From positions 1 to 47,443 of the forward strand of contig DIMS01000001.1 of NCBI GenBank assembly GCA_002425685.1: DNA of 47,443 nt, written 5' to 3'. Of this stretch, positions 15,155 to 25,084 are shown piece by piece (the first letter of the stretch is position 1; each line of letters begins with the position of its first letter). Below the pieces are notes generated by a model. The model saw only the letters and a program-made list of their open reading frames with translations, had not been told where the DNA came from and did no database searches. Source of the stretch: Synergistaceae bacterium UBA5560 (GTDB lineage: Bacteria; Synergistota; Synergistia; Synergistales; Aminiphilaceae). Both the position numbers and the translations under genes were made by a program.

Positions 15155-18100
15155 GCGCGCCCCTTCTCAAACGCCGCAACAGCGCGCCGGTTCGTTCCGG
15201 CACTCTGCTCCAAAGAAGGAGGACGAGCAGAAGGGACATTCCCCAGAGAACGCCGAGGTTGAAGAGAGGCGTAGGGATAACGAGATCTCCGAGGCGCTTG
15301 AAGGGCGCAAAAAGGTGCGCCCGCCCCAGGCGCGATTCCGGCGCCTGGGCGATGGGAAGCACTTTGGGAACCAGGCGGGTACCGGAGAGCACCACGCTGT
15401 CTCCGTCGAGCACGACGCCGAGGACCCGCTTCTCCACTTCTCTGTTCAGCGTGCGATTTCGCAGTGCTTCGAAGCCCGCATGTCCGAGTTCGGCCCGGAG
15501 GGCGTCCTCGCTTTTTTGCCTTCGCTCCGCCGCCTGAGCGCGAAGGGACTTGAGCAGCGCTTCCGCGTCCTTCAGAAAGGCGAGCACACGTCGCTGCGTC
15601 TCCCTGCCGTAGGATTCGGGAGAGAAGTCATCGCTTTCAAGGGGAATGGTGAGTCCCGTAAAGCGCTCCAGGTAGGCCAGTTCGTTCTTCAGCGCCGTCA
15701 GGCGACGGGAGATCTCATGCCGTCTCTCCTCCGCCGTCTCCTCCGGGATGGGGGCAAAAGGATACGCGGCAAGTCCGCGAACCTCCGGGAGGTGGTTTCC
15801 AAGGAGGTAGTCCATCCATCGTCGGGTGTTCTCGTCGTCGAAGAAACGACGTTGAAAGGGACTGTTCCGGTAATGCTCGACCAGAAGCGCCTCGTATCCC
15901 CAGCGCGTGGGCATGAACTCCGCCACGAGGGGAACGTTGCGGCTGCCTGCGTCCTTCCGGAGAAGCTCGTCGTAGGGGATGGTCGGTCCTCCGAGCATGA
16001 TCTGGGGAACGAGCAGCATGGGAATGAGAATGTAGACGGCCACGGAAGAGGTCACCGCGGCGGAGAGGTTGAGGCCGAGCATGCAGGCGCAGAAGGCGGC
16101 ACTGAAGAGGATCGCCCAGGTGGCGAGTGTCATCTGGGGGATCTGAAGGAGCGCGTTTCCCGCCAGAACGTACAGCCCCGCCTGAAGAAAGGCGACGACG
16201 GCGAGGTATGTCGCCTTGGCGGCGATATAGCTTCCCCAGCTGAGATGAAGAAGGCGCTCCCGCTCCAGAACCTTCCGGTCCCGGACGATCTCGCCTGAAC
16301 TGACGGAGAGCCCCAGAAACACGGCAATGACCACGCTCATGAAGAAATAACCGGGAATGTTTCCGTTGTCCCGGAAGACATACGGTGCGCCCCAGGATCC
16401 CCGGAAGAGGAACCCCGCCAGAAGTCCCAGAAACGGTGGCTCGAGGAGTGTGGTGCGCAGGTAGCTCCCGTTGGCCGTGCGGCTTCGAAAGGTGCGGCGG
16501 AGAAAGACCGCGAACTGACCGAGAGGCAACGGGCGCCAGAGACGACATTCCGGAAGGTCGATGCCGGAACCTGATTCCGGTCCGCTCTTTTCTTTTCCGC
16601 CCGTCTCCTCGCGGTGCGCCAGGTAACGTGCGTGCCATTCCTCCGGGGAGACGCGACGCGTTTTCGTGGCGAAGCCTCTATCGTCAACGGTCTTTTCCTC
16701 GATGATCTCGAAGAGCTGCTCCGGGTTCACGTTGCCGCAGTGTGGACAGGCATACTCCTCGTTTCCGGCCCGATAGGCGGCAGTGCGGAACGTCACGAGC
16801 GCATCCAGGGGGTTTCCGTCGAAGATGGGGCGTCCCCCCGTATCGAGAATCCACAGCCGGTCGAACATTTTGTACACGTCACTGGAGGGTTGATGGATCA
16901 CCGCCACGACGAGGCGCCCCTTCATGGTCTGAGCCTTCAGGAGGGCCACCACGTTCTCCGCATCCGCCGAGGAGAGTCCGCTGGTCGGCTCGTCCACGAA
17001 GAGGACGGGCGGCTCACGGAGAAGTTCCAGAGCGATGTTCAGCCGTTTCCGCTGGCCGCCGCTGATGCACTTCTCCAGCGGCGTTCCTACCCGGAGCGAG
17101 GCGATGTCGGGCTGTTGCAGCTCTTCGAGCACCTCACGGCAGCGCCGGCGGATTTCCTCGTCGCTGCGGTCGGCAAGACAGAGCCTGGCGTTGTAATAGA
17201 GATTCTCGAAGACCGTGAGGTCCTCGAAAAGCAGATCGTCCTGGGGAACGTAGCCGAAAAGCCCCTCCAGCCCGGAGCGGTTGCCCGTCACCTCCGCTCC
17301 GTTGACGGAAAGACTCCCCGAGCATGGTGCGAGGCGCCCCGTGAGCACGCCGAGCAGGGTGGATTTTCCCGAGCCGCTCCCTCCCATGACCGCCACGAGT
17401 TCCCCTCCGGAAAGGGAAAAGCTGAAGTCGTGCACTCCCGCGTCCGCGCTTCCGGGATGGCGGAACTCCAGATGTCTTCCTTCGAAGTGGAGCACCTCCC
17501 GGGGCTCTCCGAGCTCGGCAAAGACCGCGACGATTTCCGAAAAATGAAGGCGTTCCCCCTGGGCCGTGCCCAGTACCGATCCCGGCTTCAGGAAAGCGAT
17601 GGCATGAGGTGGAAGAGGACTCCCGTCCAGGAAAAGGTCCGCGTCCAGGGAGCGGCAGAAGTAGCTCTCGCCTTGGCTGAACCGGAGGACAGCGAAGGAA
17701 CGCGACATGCGACGACGGGCGGGAAGGTTCCTCCCCCGGCCTCGCCGTTCCTCCGGAGGAATTTCGGGGAGGTGGACCAGAAACTCCGGACCGGCATCCT
17801 CCTCCCTGAAGGGCCTGCCGCAGAAGAGGCGTACCGCATTGAGAAACGTGCCCTCAATGTGGAAGGACTCCGCCACGAGACCGTCGATGCGTTCTCCCGA
17901 AGCCACGCATCCGACTTTTTCGACGATTTCAACGAAATGCACCAGGGCAGCCACCTGTTCGCGCCAGGGAAGACGCTGCCGGAGTTCCTCCGTCACGCGC
18001 ACCGCGTTCTCCCGGAGACTGGCGGGATCCTTTCCCTCCTGTATCTCCAGGGCCAGATCGAAGAGATCCAGGTAGGGCTCCGTTCGGGTCAGGCCGAGGT

Positions 18101-18227
18101 ATTCCCCGAGATAGGCGGCCACCTTCTCCCGAAGGGCAGCGCGAGAGGGCGGAGCCAGGAGAGCCGCCTGAATGGCGAAGAGATTGAGAATCGCGTTCAA
18201 AAGGATTTCCGTCATGGGGGCCACCAT
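15144..18227 (-). CDS. ABCG-type transporter with ATPase and permease in one chain and an N-terminal helical domain
   Basis: 1027 residues. Residues 1-130 are helical and resemble TerB-like modules. Residues 175-245 look like a small beta-rich module. The ATPase has Walker A GGSGSGKST (282-290), signature SGGQRKRLN (389-397) and Walker B VLFVDEPTSGL (408-418), the form typical of ABCG/White half-transporters. A possible zinc pair CPHC follows near 505. Then come the ABC2-type membrane spans (about 600-800), a long charged helical region and a last membrane span near the C-terminus. The order ATPase then permease matches the eukaryote-like ABCG family. The substrate is unknown; lipid or exopolymer export is typical of relatives. 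The start could also be the Met at 18215. A secreted protein of unknown function lies 55 bp upstream and may be co-expressed. Confidence 0.82.
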   Translation of the reverse strand: MVAPMTEILLNAILNLFAIQAALLAPPSRAALREKVAAYLGEYLGLTRTEPYLDLFDLALEIQEGKDPASLRENAVRVTEELRQRLPWREQVAALVHFVEIVEKVGCVASGERIDGLVAESFHIEGTFLNAVRLFCGRPFREEDAGPEFLVHLPEIPPEERRGRGRNLPARRRMSRSFAVLRFSQGESYFCRSLDADLFLDGSPLPPHAIAFLKPGSVLGTAQGERLHFSEIVAVFAELGEPREVLHFEGRHLEFRHPGSADAGVHDFSFSLSGGELVAVMGGSGSGKSTLLGVLTGRLAPCSGSLSVNGAEVTGNRSGLEGLFGYVPQDDLLFEDLTVFENLYYNARLCLADRSDEEIRRRCREVLEELQQPDIASLRVGTPLEKCISGGQRKRLNIALELLREPPVLFVDEPTSGLSSADAENVVALLKAQTMKGRLVVAVIHQPSSDVYKMFDRLWILDTGGRPIFDGNPLDALVTFRTAAYRAGNEEYACPHCGNVNPEQLFEIIEEKTVDDRGFATKTRRVSPEEWHARYLAHREETGGKEKSGPESGSGIDLPECRLWRPLPLGQFAVFLRRTFRSRTANGSYLRTTLLEPPFLGLLAGFLFRGSWGAPYVFRDNGNIPGYFFMSVVIAVFLGLSVSSGEIVRDRKVLERERLLHLSWGSYIAAKATYLAVVAFLQAGLYVLAGNALLQIPQMTLATWAILFSAAFCACMLGLNLSAAVTSSVAVYILIPMLLVPQIMLGGPTIPYDELLRKDAGSRNVPLVAEFMPTRWGYEALLVEHYRNSPFQRRFFDDENTRRWMDYLLGNHLPEVRGLAAYPFAPIPEETAEERRHEISRRLTALKNELAYLERFTGLTIPLESDDFSPESYGRETQRRVLAFLKDAEALLKSLRAQAAERRQKSEDALRAELGHAGFEALRNRTLNREVEKRVLGVVLDGDSVVLSGTRLVPKVLPIAQAPESRLGRAHLFAPFKRLGDLVIPTPLFNLGVLWGMSLLLVLLLWSRVPERTGALLRRLRRGALSR

Positions 18228-18237
18228 TCGGGGAAAC

Positions 18238-18270
18238 CGCCGCTCCGGGCGGAAACCCTCCGGAGCGGCG
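18238..18270 (-). terminator. GC-rich hairpin between the secreted protein and the ABC transporter
   Basis: CGCCGCTCCGG pairs perfectly with CCGGAGCGGCG across an 11-base loop. On the minus strand it is followed only by GTTTCC, so it is at best a weak terminator. It may instead be a processing or stabilising hairpin between two genes of one transcript. Confidence 0.4.
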
Positions 18271-18282
18271 AAACGGGAGCGT

Positions 18283-19122
18283 TCAGTTGCAGGGAGCGAC
18301 GAGAGGATTCCGCACCGTCTCGACGATGGCGAGGATATTCCGGAGGTCTTCCTCCGTGATGTTTCCCATCTTCTCCTTCACGATCGTCATGATGGAGGTC
18401 ACCACGGCTTTGCGATTCTCCACGTCGAGAAGCTGCGCCAGTTCTCCGTCGCCCGAACAGGCGTCGAGCATGTCGAAGGTGATGCGCAGTTGGGGCAGAT
18501 GGACATCCACCAGTTCGACGAATTCGGGAGTCACCCCGGCGGCGATACCGAGCTTGGAGAAGAGGTAGAAGAGTTCGAGGGTGCTTCCGTAGAACCCTCC
18601 GAGAAAGGTGTTGAGCAATACTGGATTCTTCTTGGACTCCTCGATCATCATCCGGAGGTACGCGATGGCGCCCTTTTTCTTCGCGTCGTGGTCGCTGTTG
18701 TCTTTCAGCCGGGGAATCGGAAGATCCCGAGGATAACCGATTCGCTCCTCGAGCTCCATTCTTGCGGCGAGAATCTCTTCTATTTTCTTTCCGAAAAGAT
18801 TGGCGTAGGTGACGTCCAGCGCGTACATTCCCCACAGGACGTAGAGTTGGTCCGGCGTCTTGCAGGCGACGATTCCGGACCGGGGAACGGTGATCTCTCC
18901 GTTCCAGGAAAGCCCCGCATCCTTCATTTTCTCCAGGAGGCCGAAGAGCTGGGAAAGCTCCTCCTCGTCCACGATCTGCACAAGTCGTTCCGCCGCCGCT
19001 TCCAATGCTTCGGTGCGGCTCTTCGCCTCCGCGGCGACGGAAAAGGGAGCAACTCCCCCGAAAAGGAACAGCTCGAGAACAAGGGATACAATAAAAGCAA
19101 AAAACACGGCAGGTCGTTTCAT
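18283..19122 (-). CDS. Secreted protein of unknown function
   Basis: 279 residues from the ATG at 19122, where AAGGAG sits 11 bases upstream. The N-terminus MKRPAVFFAFIVSLVLELFL... ending in SVAAEA is a signal peptide of about 34 residues. The mature part is mainly alpha-helical, acidic and without recognisable motifs; two cysteines (one in IVACKTP, one two residues from the end in APCN) could form a disulfide. It precedes the ABCG-type transporter by 55 bp, so a periplasmic partner of that transporter is possible. I do not recognise a family. Confidence 0.75.
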   Translation of the reverse strand: MKRPAVFFAFIVSLVLELFLFGGVAPFSVAAEAKSRTEALEAAAERLVQIVDEEELSQLFGLLEKMKDAGLSWNGEITVPRSGIVACKTPDQLYVLWGMYALDVTYANLFGKKIEEILAARMELEERIGYPRDLPIPRLKDNSDHDAKKKGAIAYLRMMIEESKKNPVLLNTFLGGFYGSTLELFYLFSKLGIAAGVTPEFVELVDVHLPQLRITFDMLDACSGDGELAQLLDVENRKAVVTSIMTIVKEKMGNITEEDLRNILAIVETVRNPLVAPCN

Positions 19123-19280
19123 TGTCCACGTCACTCCTTCGTCTCTCCGGATTCCCTTTTTCAAGAGGTGTCTCACCGTACGACATCGCATCGTCCGCCT
19201 GAACAACCGGAAGACTCACTCAAAGGGGACAGAAAAAGCTCCCGGAAAGGAGCGGAACGTCCTTACGCAGGAGCCGTTTC

Positions 19281-20351
19281 TCAGGCGTCTCCGAAGAGTT
19301 CCCGGAAAATTCCCTCCACTGTCTCAATGGAGGAACAGCGTGTCACGTTGTCTCCGCAGAAGAAGAGGCCCTCTTCCCAATCGCCGCGATAGGCGTCCAC
19401 GAGGGCCTGGGCGATGCAGAAGGCCTTGCGTTCCTTCTTGTAGGAGCAGTGGGAAAGGCAGTTGGCGATGCAGGGTTTGCTCGTCACATCTCCTTCGAGG
19501 TACTTCGCGACGAAGGGGTTTTTGATAGCCCGTCCCGGAATGCCCACGGGGCTCATGATGACCACCACGTCCTCGTCCTTCGCGTCGAGATAGGCCTGCT
19601 TGAAACGGTCCGCGGCGTCGCACTCCTCGGTGCAGGCAAAGCGGGTCCCCATCTGGACGCCCCGGGCACCAAGGGCGAACGCACGCTGCATGTCCTCGCG
19701 ATTCCAGATTCCTCCAGCGGCGATGACCGGGATATCCGCCTTCACCTCCTCCTCGAGATACGCCACCAGTTCGGGAACAACCACTCCGAGGGAAAATTCC
19801 TGGGCCGTCACGTGTTCCATCTTCGTCGCCCCAAGGTGTCCTCCCGCGTGAAGGGGCGTCTCCACCACAAATCCGTCGGGCAACCTCCCGTAGGACTTCT
19901 CCCATTTTCGGAGCACGAGCTGTGCCGCCCTGGTGGAACTCACGATGGGCACAAGGGCGACCTGGGGAAAGTCCCTGGTGAGCTCCGGAAGCTTGAGCGG
20001 AAGTCCCGCTCCGGAGATGATCACGTCCGTGCCTCCTTCGCAGGCAGCCTGAACGTGGGTTTCGTAATCCGTGAGAGCCACCATGCAGTTCACCGCAAGA
20101 ATACCCTCCGGAGCGACCCGGCGGGCCTCCCGAAGGGCATCGTGCAACGCCAGCCGGTTCGCCTCGAAATAGTTCCTCCCGTTGTAATGCGGTGATGCAC
20201 AGGCAACGCCGACGCTGGCGATGGTACCGATGCCTCCCGCCTTCGCCGCGGCGCCGGCAAGGCGGGGACCGGAGATCATGACGCCCATGCCTCCCTGGAT
20301 CAGCGGAAACCTAGGGGTGTGCTTTCCCAGGGTGAGTGTCGGATTGGTCAT
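19281..20351 (-). CDS. Nitronate monooxygenase / FabK-like flavoprotein
   Basis: 356-residue FMN enzyme of the NMO / 2-nitropropane dioxygenase-like TIM-barrel family. Motifs visible are PLIQGGMGVMISG at the N-terminus, the FMN/phosphate-binding VIAAGGIW and ARGVQMGTRF, and HAGGHLG in the middle. The C-terminus carries several cysteines (KPCIANCLSHCSYKK and FFCGDNVTRCSS), which is common in the anaerobe branch of this family. Function could be nitronate or enoyl-ACP chemistry, and the sequence alone does not decide. A TACAAT -10 candidate lies at 20423-20428 on the minus strand. Confidence 0.82.
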   Translation of the reverse strand: MTNPTLTLGKHTPRFPLIQGGMGVMISGPRLAGAAAKAGGIGTIASVGVACASPHYNGRNYFEANRLALHDALREARRVAPEGILAVNCMVALTDYETHVQAACEGGTDVIISGAGLPLKLPELTRDFPQVALVPIVSSTRAAQLVLRKWEKSYGRLPDGFVVETPLHAGGHLGATKMEHVTAQEFSLGVVVPELVAYLEEEVKADIPVIAAGGIWNREDMQRAFALGARGVQMGTRFACTEECDAADRFKQAYLDAKDEDVVVIMSPVGIPGRAIKNPFVAKYLEGDVTSKPCIANCLSHCSYKKERKAFCIAQALVDAYRGDWEEGLFFCGDNVTRCSSIETVEGIFRELFGDA

Positions 20352-20503
20352 TTTCGCTCCACTTCCTCCCGTGTAGGTGCCCGCGCTGCGGACGCGGTGC
20401 GTTTTCTGGAAACAGGGTTTCTATTGTACACTCTTTAGCGTTTCTTCTCCACGAAAAAACAAGGAAAAGGAGACGGCGACACCATTCCGGAAAAGGCGCG
20501 CTC

Positions 20504-21001
20504 TCAGCGAGGAGCGCCTCCCGTCCTTCCGGGAAAACGCTTCCGATACACCGCCATGAGCCTCGCCAGGGATTCCGCCACGTCGTCCCGCTCCACCTTC
20601 TCCGCGACGACATCGAGAGCGGCATGCACCTCTTCGGCCGGAACGGAACCGAGGGGTCTGTCCTCGGGAAGTGCGCCCCCCCGCGGCGGTGGCGGAACTC
20701 GTCCCACCGACACGGTGATGCCGGAGACAAGGATGTGCCATTCCCTTTCCAGGTTCTTCACGATGCGCGCTCCCCGCATGACGAGTTCCTGGGCTGCCGC
20801 GGGGCTCTCCGCCACGACGAGGAGTTTTCCCTCCACGATCCGTTTCGGAGCGCTTCGCTTCGCCAGAAGCGGGCCCACCACGCTCTCCCAGTTCCGGGCA
20901 CTTGCAGCAACCCGGATCCGGACTTTCGCCCCTTCTGGAAGGGAGTTCCAGAGCAGCTCCGAAAGAGGCTTCGCCGATCCCCTCCTCACGGTGCGTCTCA
21001 T
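20504..21001 (-). CDS. dciA: DciA-like (DUF721) replication helicase loader
   Basis: 165 residues. The N-terminal DUF721/DciA core (about 10-100) includes W-S-V-GPLLAKRSAPKRIVEGKLLVVAESPAAAQEL, the pattern of DUF721 proteins (W..vVG..la.hs.P..i..g.L.v.v.s...a.eL). DciA proteins interact with DnaB and replace the DnaC/DnaI loaders in most bacteria. It overlaps mnmG by 4 bp and ends a dnaA-dnaN-recF-mnmG-dciA run, which fits a replication role. Confidence 0.8.
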   Translation of the reverse strand: MRRTVRRGSAKPLSELLWNSLPEGAKVRIRVAASARNWESVVGPLLAKRSAPKRIVEGKLLVVAESPAAAQELVMRGARIVKNLEREWHILVSGITVSVGRVPPPPRGGALPEDRPLGSVPAEEVHAALDVVAEKVERDDVAESLARLMAVYRKRFPGRTGGAPR

Positions 21002-22872
21002 GACGATCCTTTCCTCCGGCGCCGTTCCAGAGCGATCCAGAGCAGCTGGAGATCCGCGGGGGTAACCCCGGAAATCCGCCCTGCCTGTCCCAGCGTTCTC
21101 GGATGCACCGATTCCAGCTTCTGGAGCGCCTCGGAGGAAAGACCCGAAACGCCGCGCCACTCGAAATCGGCGGGGACGTCGACCTTCTCCATACGGGCGA
21201 ACCGCTCGCAGGCTCGTTCCTGTCTCTCCACGTATCCTGCGTACTTCACCTCGATCTCCACGCGCTCCCGGATTTCCTTCTCCAACGGCTCCCCGGAAGG
21301 AACGATGCGGGCGAGAAGTGCGTAGCCCGTCTCGGGACGGCGAAGCAACTCCTCCGCGGTGACGCTCTCCGAGAGAGGTGTGCTTCCGGCCTCCAAAAGG
21401 AGCCGGTTCACCTCAGGCGAGGGAGGGATCCGAATCGAGCGAAGCCTTTCCAGTTCCTCTTCAAGAGTTTTCCATCTCCGAAGCAGGGCGTTCCAGCGGA
21501 AATCGTCCAGGAGCCCCAGCTTTCTCCCCAGGGGAGCAAGGCGGCGGTCTGCGTTGTCGTGCCGCAGAAGAAGACGGTGTTCACAGCGGCTGGTCAGCAT
21601 GCGATAGGGTTCTCTCGTCCCCTTGGTGACCAGATCGTCCACGAGAACACCCGTATAGGCCTCGGAGCGACCCAGAACCACCGGGGACTCACCGCGAAGG
21701 GTGAGCACCGCGTTGATTCCGGCAAGGATTCCCTGAGCTCCCGCTTCTTCGTAGCCGGAGGTTCCATTGATCTGTCCCGCGCAGAAGAGTCCTTTCACTC
21801 CTTTCGTTTCGAGCCAGGGAGTAAGCTGCGTCGGAGGGAGATAGTCGTACTCGATGGCATAGGCGGGACGGAGAATATGAGCCTTTTCGCACCCTGGAAG
21901 GGAACGGACCATGCGCTCCTGGGCCCAAAGGGGAAGGCTCGACGAGAAATTCTGCATGTACACCTCGGCGCTGTCTCTAGCAGTGGGCTCGAGGAAGACC
22001 TGGTGACTCTCCTTGTCGGGAAAGCGCACCACTCGGTCCTCGATGGAGGGGCAATATCGCGGACCGATGCCCTCGATACGCCCCGTGAAGAGCGGCGATT
22101 CACCGAGGGCTTCCCGGATTATCTCATGGGTCGCCGCAGTGGTTCTCGTGAGGTAACAGGCAAAGCCGTCGTGTACTTTTCCTTCGCTCCAATGGGAGAA
22201 GCAGAGGGGTTGCCTCTCGCTTTCCTGAGGAATGAGGGATTTCCAGTCCACCGTATCCGCATGGATTCGCGGCGGCGTCCCGGTCTTCAGACGCCCAACC
22301 TCGAATCCGTGCCGTCGCAGATCTTCCGTAAGCCCCTCCGCTGCAACCTGGCCAAGAGGTCCGGAGGGAAAATTAACCAGGCCGATGTGCACCTTTCCTC
22401 CGAGATAGGTTCCCGTGGTGAGAATGACCCGGGGCGCTCCGAACCGCACCTGTTCTCTGGTGACCACTCCTTCGACACGACCTCCGGAGACGAGGAGTCC
22501 CGTCACGAGGCCTTGAAAGACATCGAGGGAGGGAACGGATTCAAGAACATGCTTCATGAAGCGATGGTATTCCCCGAGATCGCATTGCGCACGCAGAGTA
22601 CGCACTGCGGGACCCTTGGAAGTGTTCAGCACCCGGATGTGCAGTGTCGAGGCGTCCGTGGCCCGCCCCTGTTCTCCTCCGAGGGCATCCGTCTCTCTGA
22701 GGAGATGCCCCTTCGCGGGGCCTCCCATGGCGGGATTGCAGGCCATGAGAGCGGTATTGTCCAGAGAGAGATTCAAAAGCAGCGTGGAAGCGCCCATGCG
22801 AGCCGACGCAAGAGCCGCTTCGGTCCCTGCATGACCTCCTCCCACAACGATTACATCGTAAAGTTCCTTCAT
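20998..22872 (-). CDS. mnmG: tRNA U34 carboxymethylaminomethyl synthase MnmG (GidA)
   Basis: 624 residues, normal length. With MnmE it installs the cmnm5 group on wobble uridine of certain tRNAs. The N-terminal FAD motif VVGGGHAGTEAALASARMG starts near residue 9. Family blocks CNPAMGGPAKGHLLRE, TGTYLGGKVHIG, RLKTGTPPRI and CAGQINGTSGYEEAGAQG follow, and the C-terminal MnmE-interacting helical domain is complete. It lies 15 bp after recF, a common gidA position near oriC. Confidence 0.97.
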   Translation of the reverse strand: MKELYDVIVVGGGHAGTEAALASARMGASTLLLNLSLDNTALMACNPAMGGPAKGHLLRETDALGGEQGRATDASTLHIRVLNTSKGPAVRTLRAQCDLGEYHRFMKHVLESVPSLDVFQGLVTGLLVSGGRVEGVVTREQVRFGAPRVILTTGTYLGGKVHIGLVNFPSGPLGQVAAEGLTEDLRRHGFEVGRLKTGTPPRIHADTVDWKSLIPQESERQPLCFSHWSEGKVHDGFACYLTRTTAATHEIIREALGESPLFTGRIEGIGPRYCPSIEDRVVRFPDKESHQVFLEPTARDSAEVYMQNFSSSLPLWAQERMVRSLPGCEKAHILRPAYAIEYDYLPPTQLTPWLETKGVKGLFCAGQINGTSGYEEAGAQGILAGINAVLTLRGESPVVLGRSEAYTGVLVDDLVTKGTREPYRMLTSRCEHRLLLRHDNADRRLAPLGRKLGLLDDFRWNALLRRWKTLEEELERLRSIRIPPSPEVNRLLLEAGSTPLSESVTAEELLRRPETGYALLARIVPSGEPLEKEIRERVEIEVKYAGYVERQERACERFARMEKVDVPADFEWRGVSGLSSEALQKLESVHPRTLGQAGRISGVTPADLQLLWIALERRRRKGSS

Positions 22873-22887
22873 CCTGCTTCGCCTTCC

Positions 22888-23946
22888 TCATTTCAAAGGA
22901 GAAATATACCCTTCGTGAACCCTCCATTCTTTTCCGGGCCACTCGTAGGGCGTTCCCTCCGCCGTTGCGGCAAATATCTGCCATCCCGTTGCGGCGAGAG
23001 AAGAGAAGAGAAGTCCCCTTCCCTCTCCGTCGAGTTCTGCCGCAACTTCATCGAGAAGAAGCAGAGGGCAACGCCGCAGACGGCGTTCCACCGCGTATCC
23101 TGCAGCGAGCATGAGAGCGACGGCGAGACGACGACGTTGTCCCCGACTCAACACGACCGAGGCTGTCTGTTCCTCCACCCCGAGGAAAAGGTCGTCCCGA
23201 TGGGGACCCACAAGAGGAGAGCCGACGAGGCGTTCCCTTCTTTCCAGAAGAGAGAGGGATTTCCAGTATTCTTCTATGGGATTTCCCCCTCCAGTGCATC
23301 CTCCCCTGGAAAAAACAAGGGACACCTCCGCGGGAAGAAGTGTATGCATCGCGGAGAGTCCCTCCACAAGGAGACGAACGGCCATCTCCCGGGAACTCCA
23401 GAGCCATCCCGCAAGAGGTGCCAGGACTCTTGCGGTGAGCTCCACGTTCTTCCCCTGGCGCAAGAGAATGACCCTCGACCGAAGAGCCCGTTTGTACTCA
23501 TGAAGTTTCAGTGCGTACAGAGGAAGTAGAAGAGCACAGAGCTGATCCAGAAACCGTCTCCGGATTCCCGGAGATCCCTCCACAAGAGCCAGATCCTCCG
23601 GAAGAAACGCGAGGGAGGGAACCCTTGGACGAAGATCCGCCGCACCACACCGTTTTCCGTTACATCCGAGCTGTGTGGCTCTGCCGACCACGGCCGCGGA
23701 CACGACCCTTTCCTCCCCCTCGAACTCTCCCGACAGATACGCTTTCTCGTCCTTTCCCCAGGTCCTCATCTGAGAGGTTTTCCTTCCAGGAAAGGGACCC
23801 CATCCGGTCATCAGAGAAAGTGCCTCCAGAGCATTCGTTTTTCCGGCCCCATTCGGACCCACGAGAAGATGAAGTCCTTCGCCCCATTCAATGCGCTGGA
23901 CGGCGAGATTACGAAATCCTCTCCATTCTGTTCGCTTACAGCGCAT
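22888..23946 (-). CDS. recF: DNA replication and repair protein RecF
   Basis: 352 residues from the Met at 23946, which overlaps the dnaN stop by 11 bp; a Met six codons upstream is possible. ATPase of the SMC-like family that loads RecA on gapped DNA. Walker A GPNGAGKT is near residue 30 after WRGFRNL. The signature LSRGQRRRLAVALMLA and Walker B CPLLLLDEVAAELD are in the last third. It is in the standard dnaA-dnaN-recF order. Confidence 0.94.
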   Translation of the reverse strand: MRCKRTEWRGFRNLAVQRIEWGEGLHLLVGPNGAGKTNALEALSLMTGWGPFPGRKTSQMRTWGKDEKAYLSGEFEGEERVVSAAVVGRATQLGCNGKRCGAADLRPRVPSLAFLPEDLALVEGSPGIRRRFLDQLCALLLPLYALKLHEYKRALRSRVILLRQGKNVELTARVLAPLAGWLWSSREMAVRLLVEGLSAMHTLLPAEVSLVFSRGGCTGGGNPIEEYWKSLSLLERRERLVGSPLVGPHRDDLFLGVEEQTASVVLSRGQRRRLAVALMLAAGYAVERRLRRCPLLLLDEVAAELDGEGRGLLFSSLAATGWQIFAATAEGTPYEWPGKEWRVHEGYISPLK

Positions 23947-25084
23947 TCTCCCCCGAAAGAGCATCCTCCTCCGAAAGAGCGATGGGCATGGCCACATAGA
24001 GAAACGCGTCATCGTCGGGACGCGACATGGTCATCTGCCCTACGGAACCGTTGAAGGAAAGATGTACCAGAGTTCCGGAGACCGCCTTGAGACCGTCAAG
24101 GAGGAACCGCACGTTAAAGGCGATCCGAAGAGGCTCTCCGTCTATCTCCGCGTCGAGCTCCTCCACGGCGTCTCCCACCTCGGGAGCCTGGGCGGAAACA
24201 TGAAGGCTCCCCGCAGGGGAAAGCTGGAGAACCACCATACGGGTGAAATCGCGAACGACAAGGTCCATCCTTTCCACTGCAGCAAGAAGTGCATCCTTGT
24301 CCATCACCATCCAGGTCGTTCGCTCCTTGGCGAGAAATTTCTCGTAGGCCGGAAATTTAGTATCAATACGCCTGACCGAAAACTCTCCTCCGGGAAACTG
24401 GAAGAAAGCCTGGGCTCCGTCGACGAGAACCCGCACAGGATCCTCGCTCTCGCAGGAGGAGAGAACCCGGCCAAGCTCCCGGAGACCGCGGATGGGAAGA
24501 ACGAGTTGTGTCCCCTGAGTCCCTTCCCTCACCATCGTCCTGGAGAGAGAAAGCCGCCGCGTATCCGTGGCGGCCACGGTGAGCCGCCCTTCTTCAAGCT
24601 GCAGCGAAGCACCACTCAGATACTGAGGAAACTCGTCATTTACCGACCCGGAAATACTTCCTTCTCCAAGGACACGAAGCAGTTCTCCACAGGAAAGATC
24701 GCAGTAGTATTCCCCCGTGGCGGAAGAAGGAATCCGGGGAAATTCCTCCACTCTGTACGTTCCGAAACGATATTTGTTCCTTCCGGCAGTTATGAGAGCG
24801 CTTCCCTCGCTCACTTCTACAGTGAACTGCTTTGCCGGGATTTTCTTGAATATGTCCCCCACAACCTTGACGGGAAACACGGCGGATCCATTCCTTTCCA
24901 CAGTGATTCCCTGGGCATTGCAGGTAAGACATGTCTTCAGATCCGTCGCCTGGAGCGTAATCTGACTTCCCTCGGCGGTACAGAGGACTCCGGTAAGAGT
25001 GTTCACGGCGCTGGAAGTGCCCACGTTCCGCTCGGCGAGTTGCCAGCTTTTGAGAAAAGGAACTTTGTCGATGGTAAGTCTCAT
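23936..25084 (-). CDS. dnaN: DNA polymerase III beta subunit (sliding clamp)
   Basis: 382 residues forming the three-domain processivity clamp. It starts MRLTIDKVPFLK. Typical beta-clamp blocks are present: FPVKVVGDIFKKIP near 70, RRLSLSRT in the centre and FLLDGLKAV near 330. The hydrophobic cleft-forming C-terminus ends in FLYVAMPIALS plus a short tail. It is separated from dnaA by a 231-bp intergenic region with tandem DnaA boxes, so it may be transcribed partly on its own. Confidence 0.96.
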   Translation of the reverse strand: MRLTIDKVPFLKSWQLAERNVGTSSAVNTLTGVLCTAEGSQITLQATDLKTCLTCNAQGITVERNGSAVFPVKVVGDIFKKIPAKQFTVEVSEGSALITAGRNKYRFGTYRVEEFPRIPSSATGEYYCDLSCGELLRVLGEGSISGSVNDEFPQYLSGASLQLEEGRLTVAATDTRRLSLSRTMVREGTQGTQLVLPIRGLRELGRVLSSCESEDPVRVLVDGAQAFFQFPGGEFSVRRIDTKFPAYEKFLAKERTTWMVMDKDALLAAVERMDLVVRDFTRMVVLQLSPAGSLHVSAQAPEVGDAVEELDAEIDGEPLRIAFNVRFLLDGLKAVSGTLVHLSFNGSVGQMTMSRPDDDAFLYVAMPIALSEEDALSGENAL

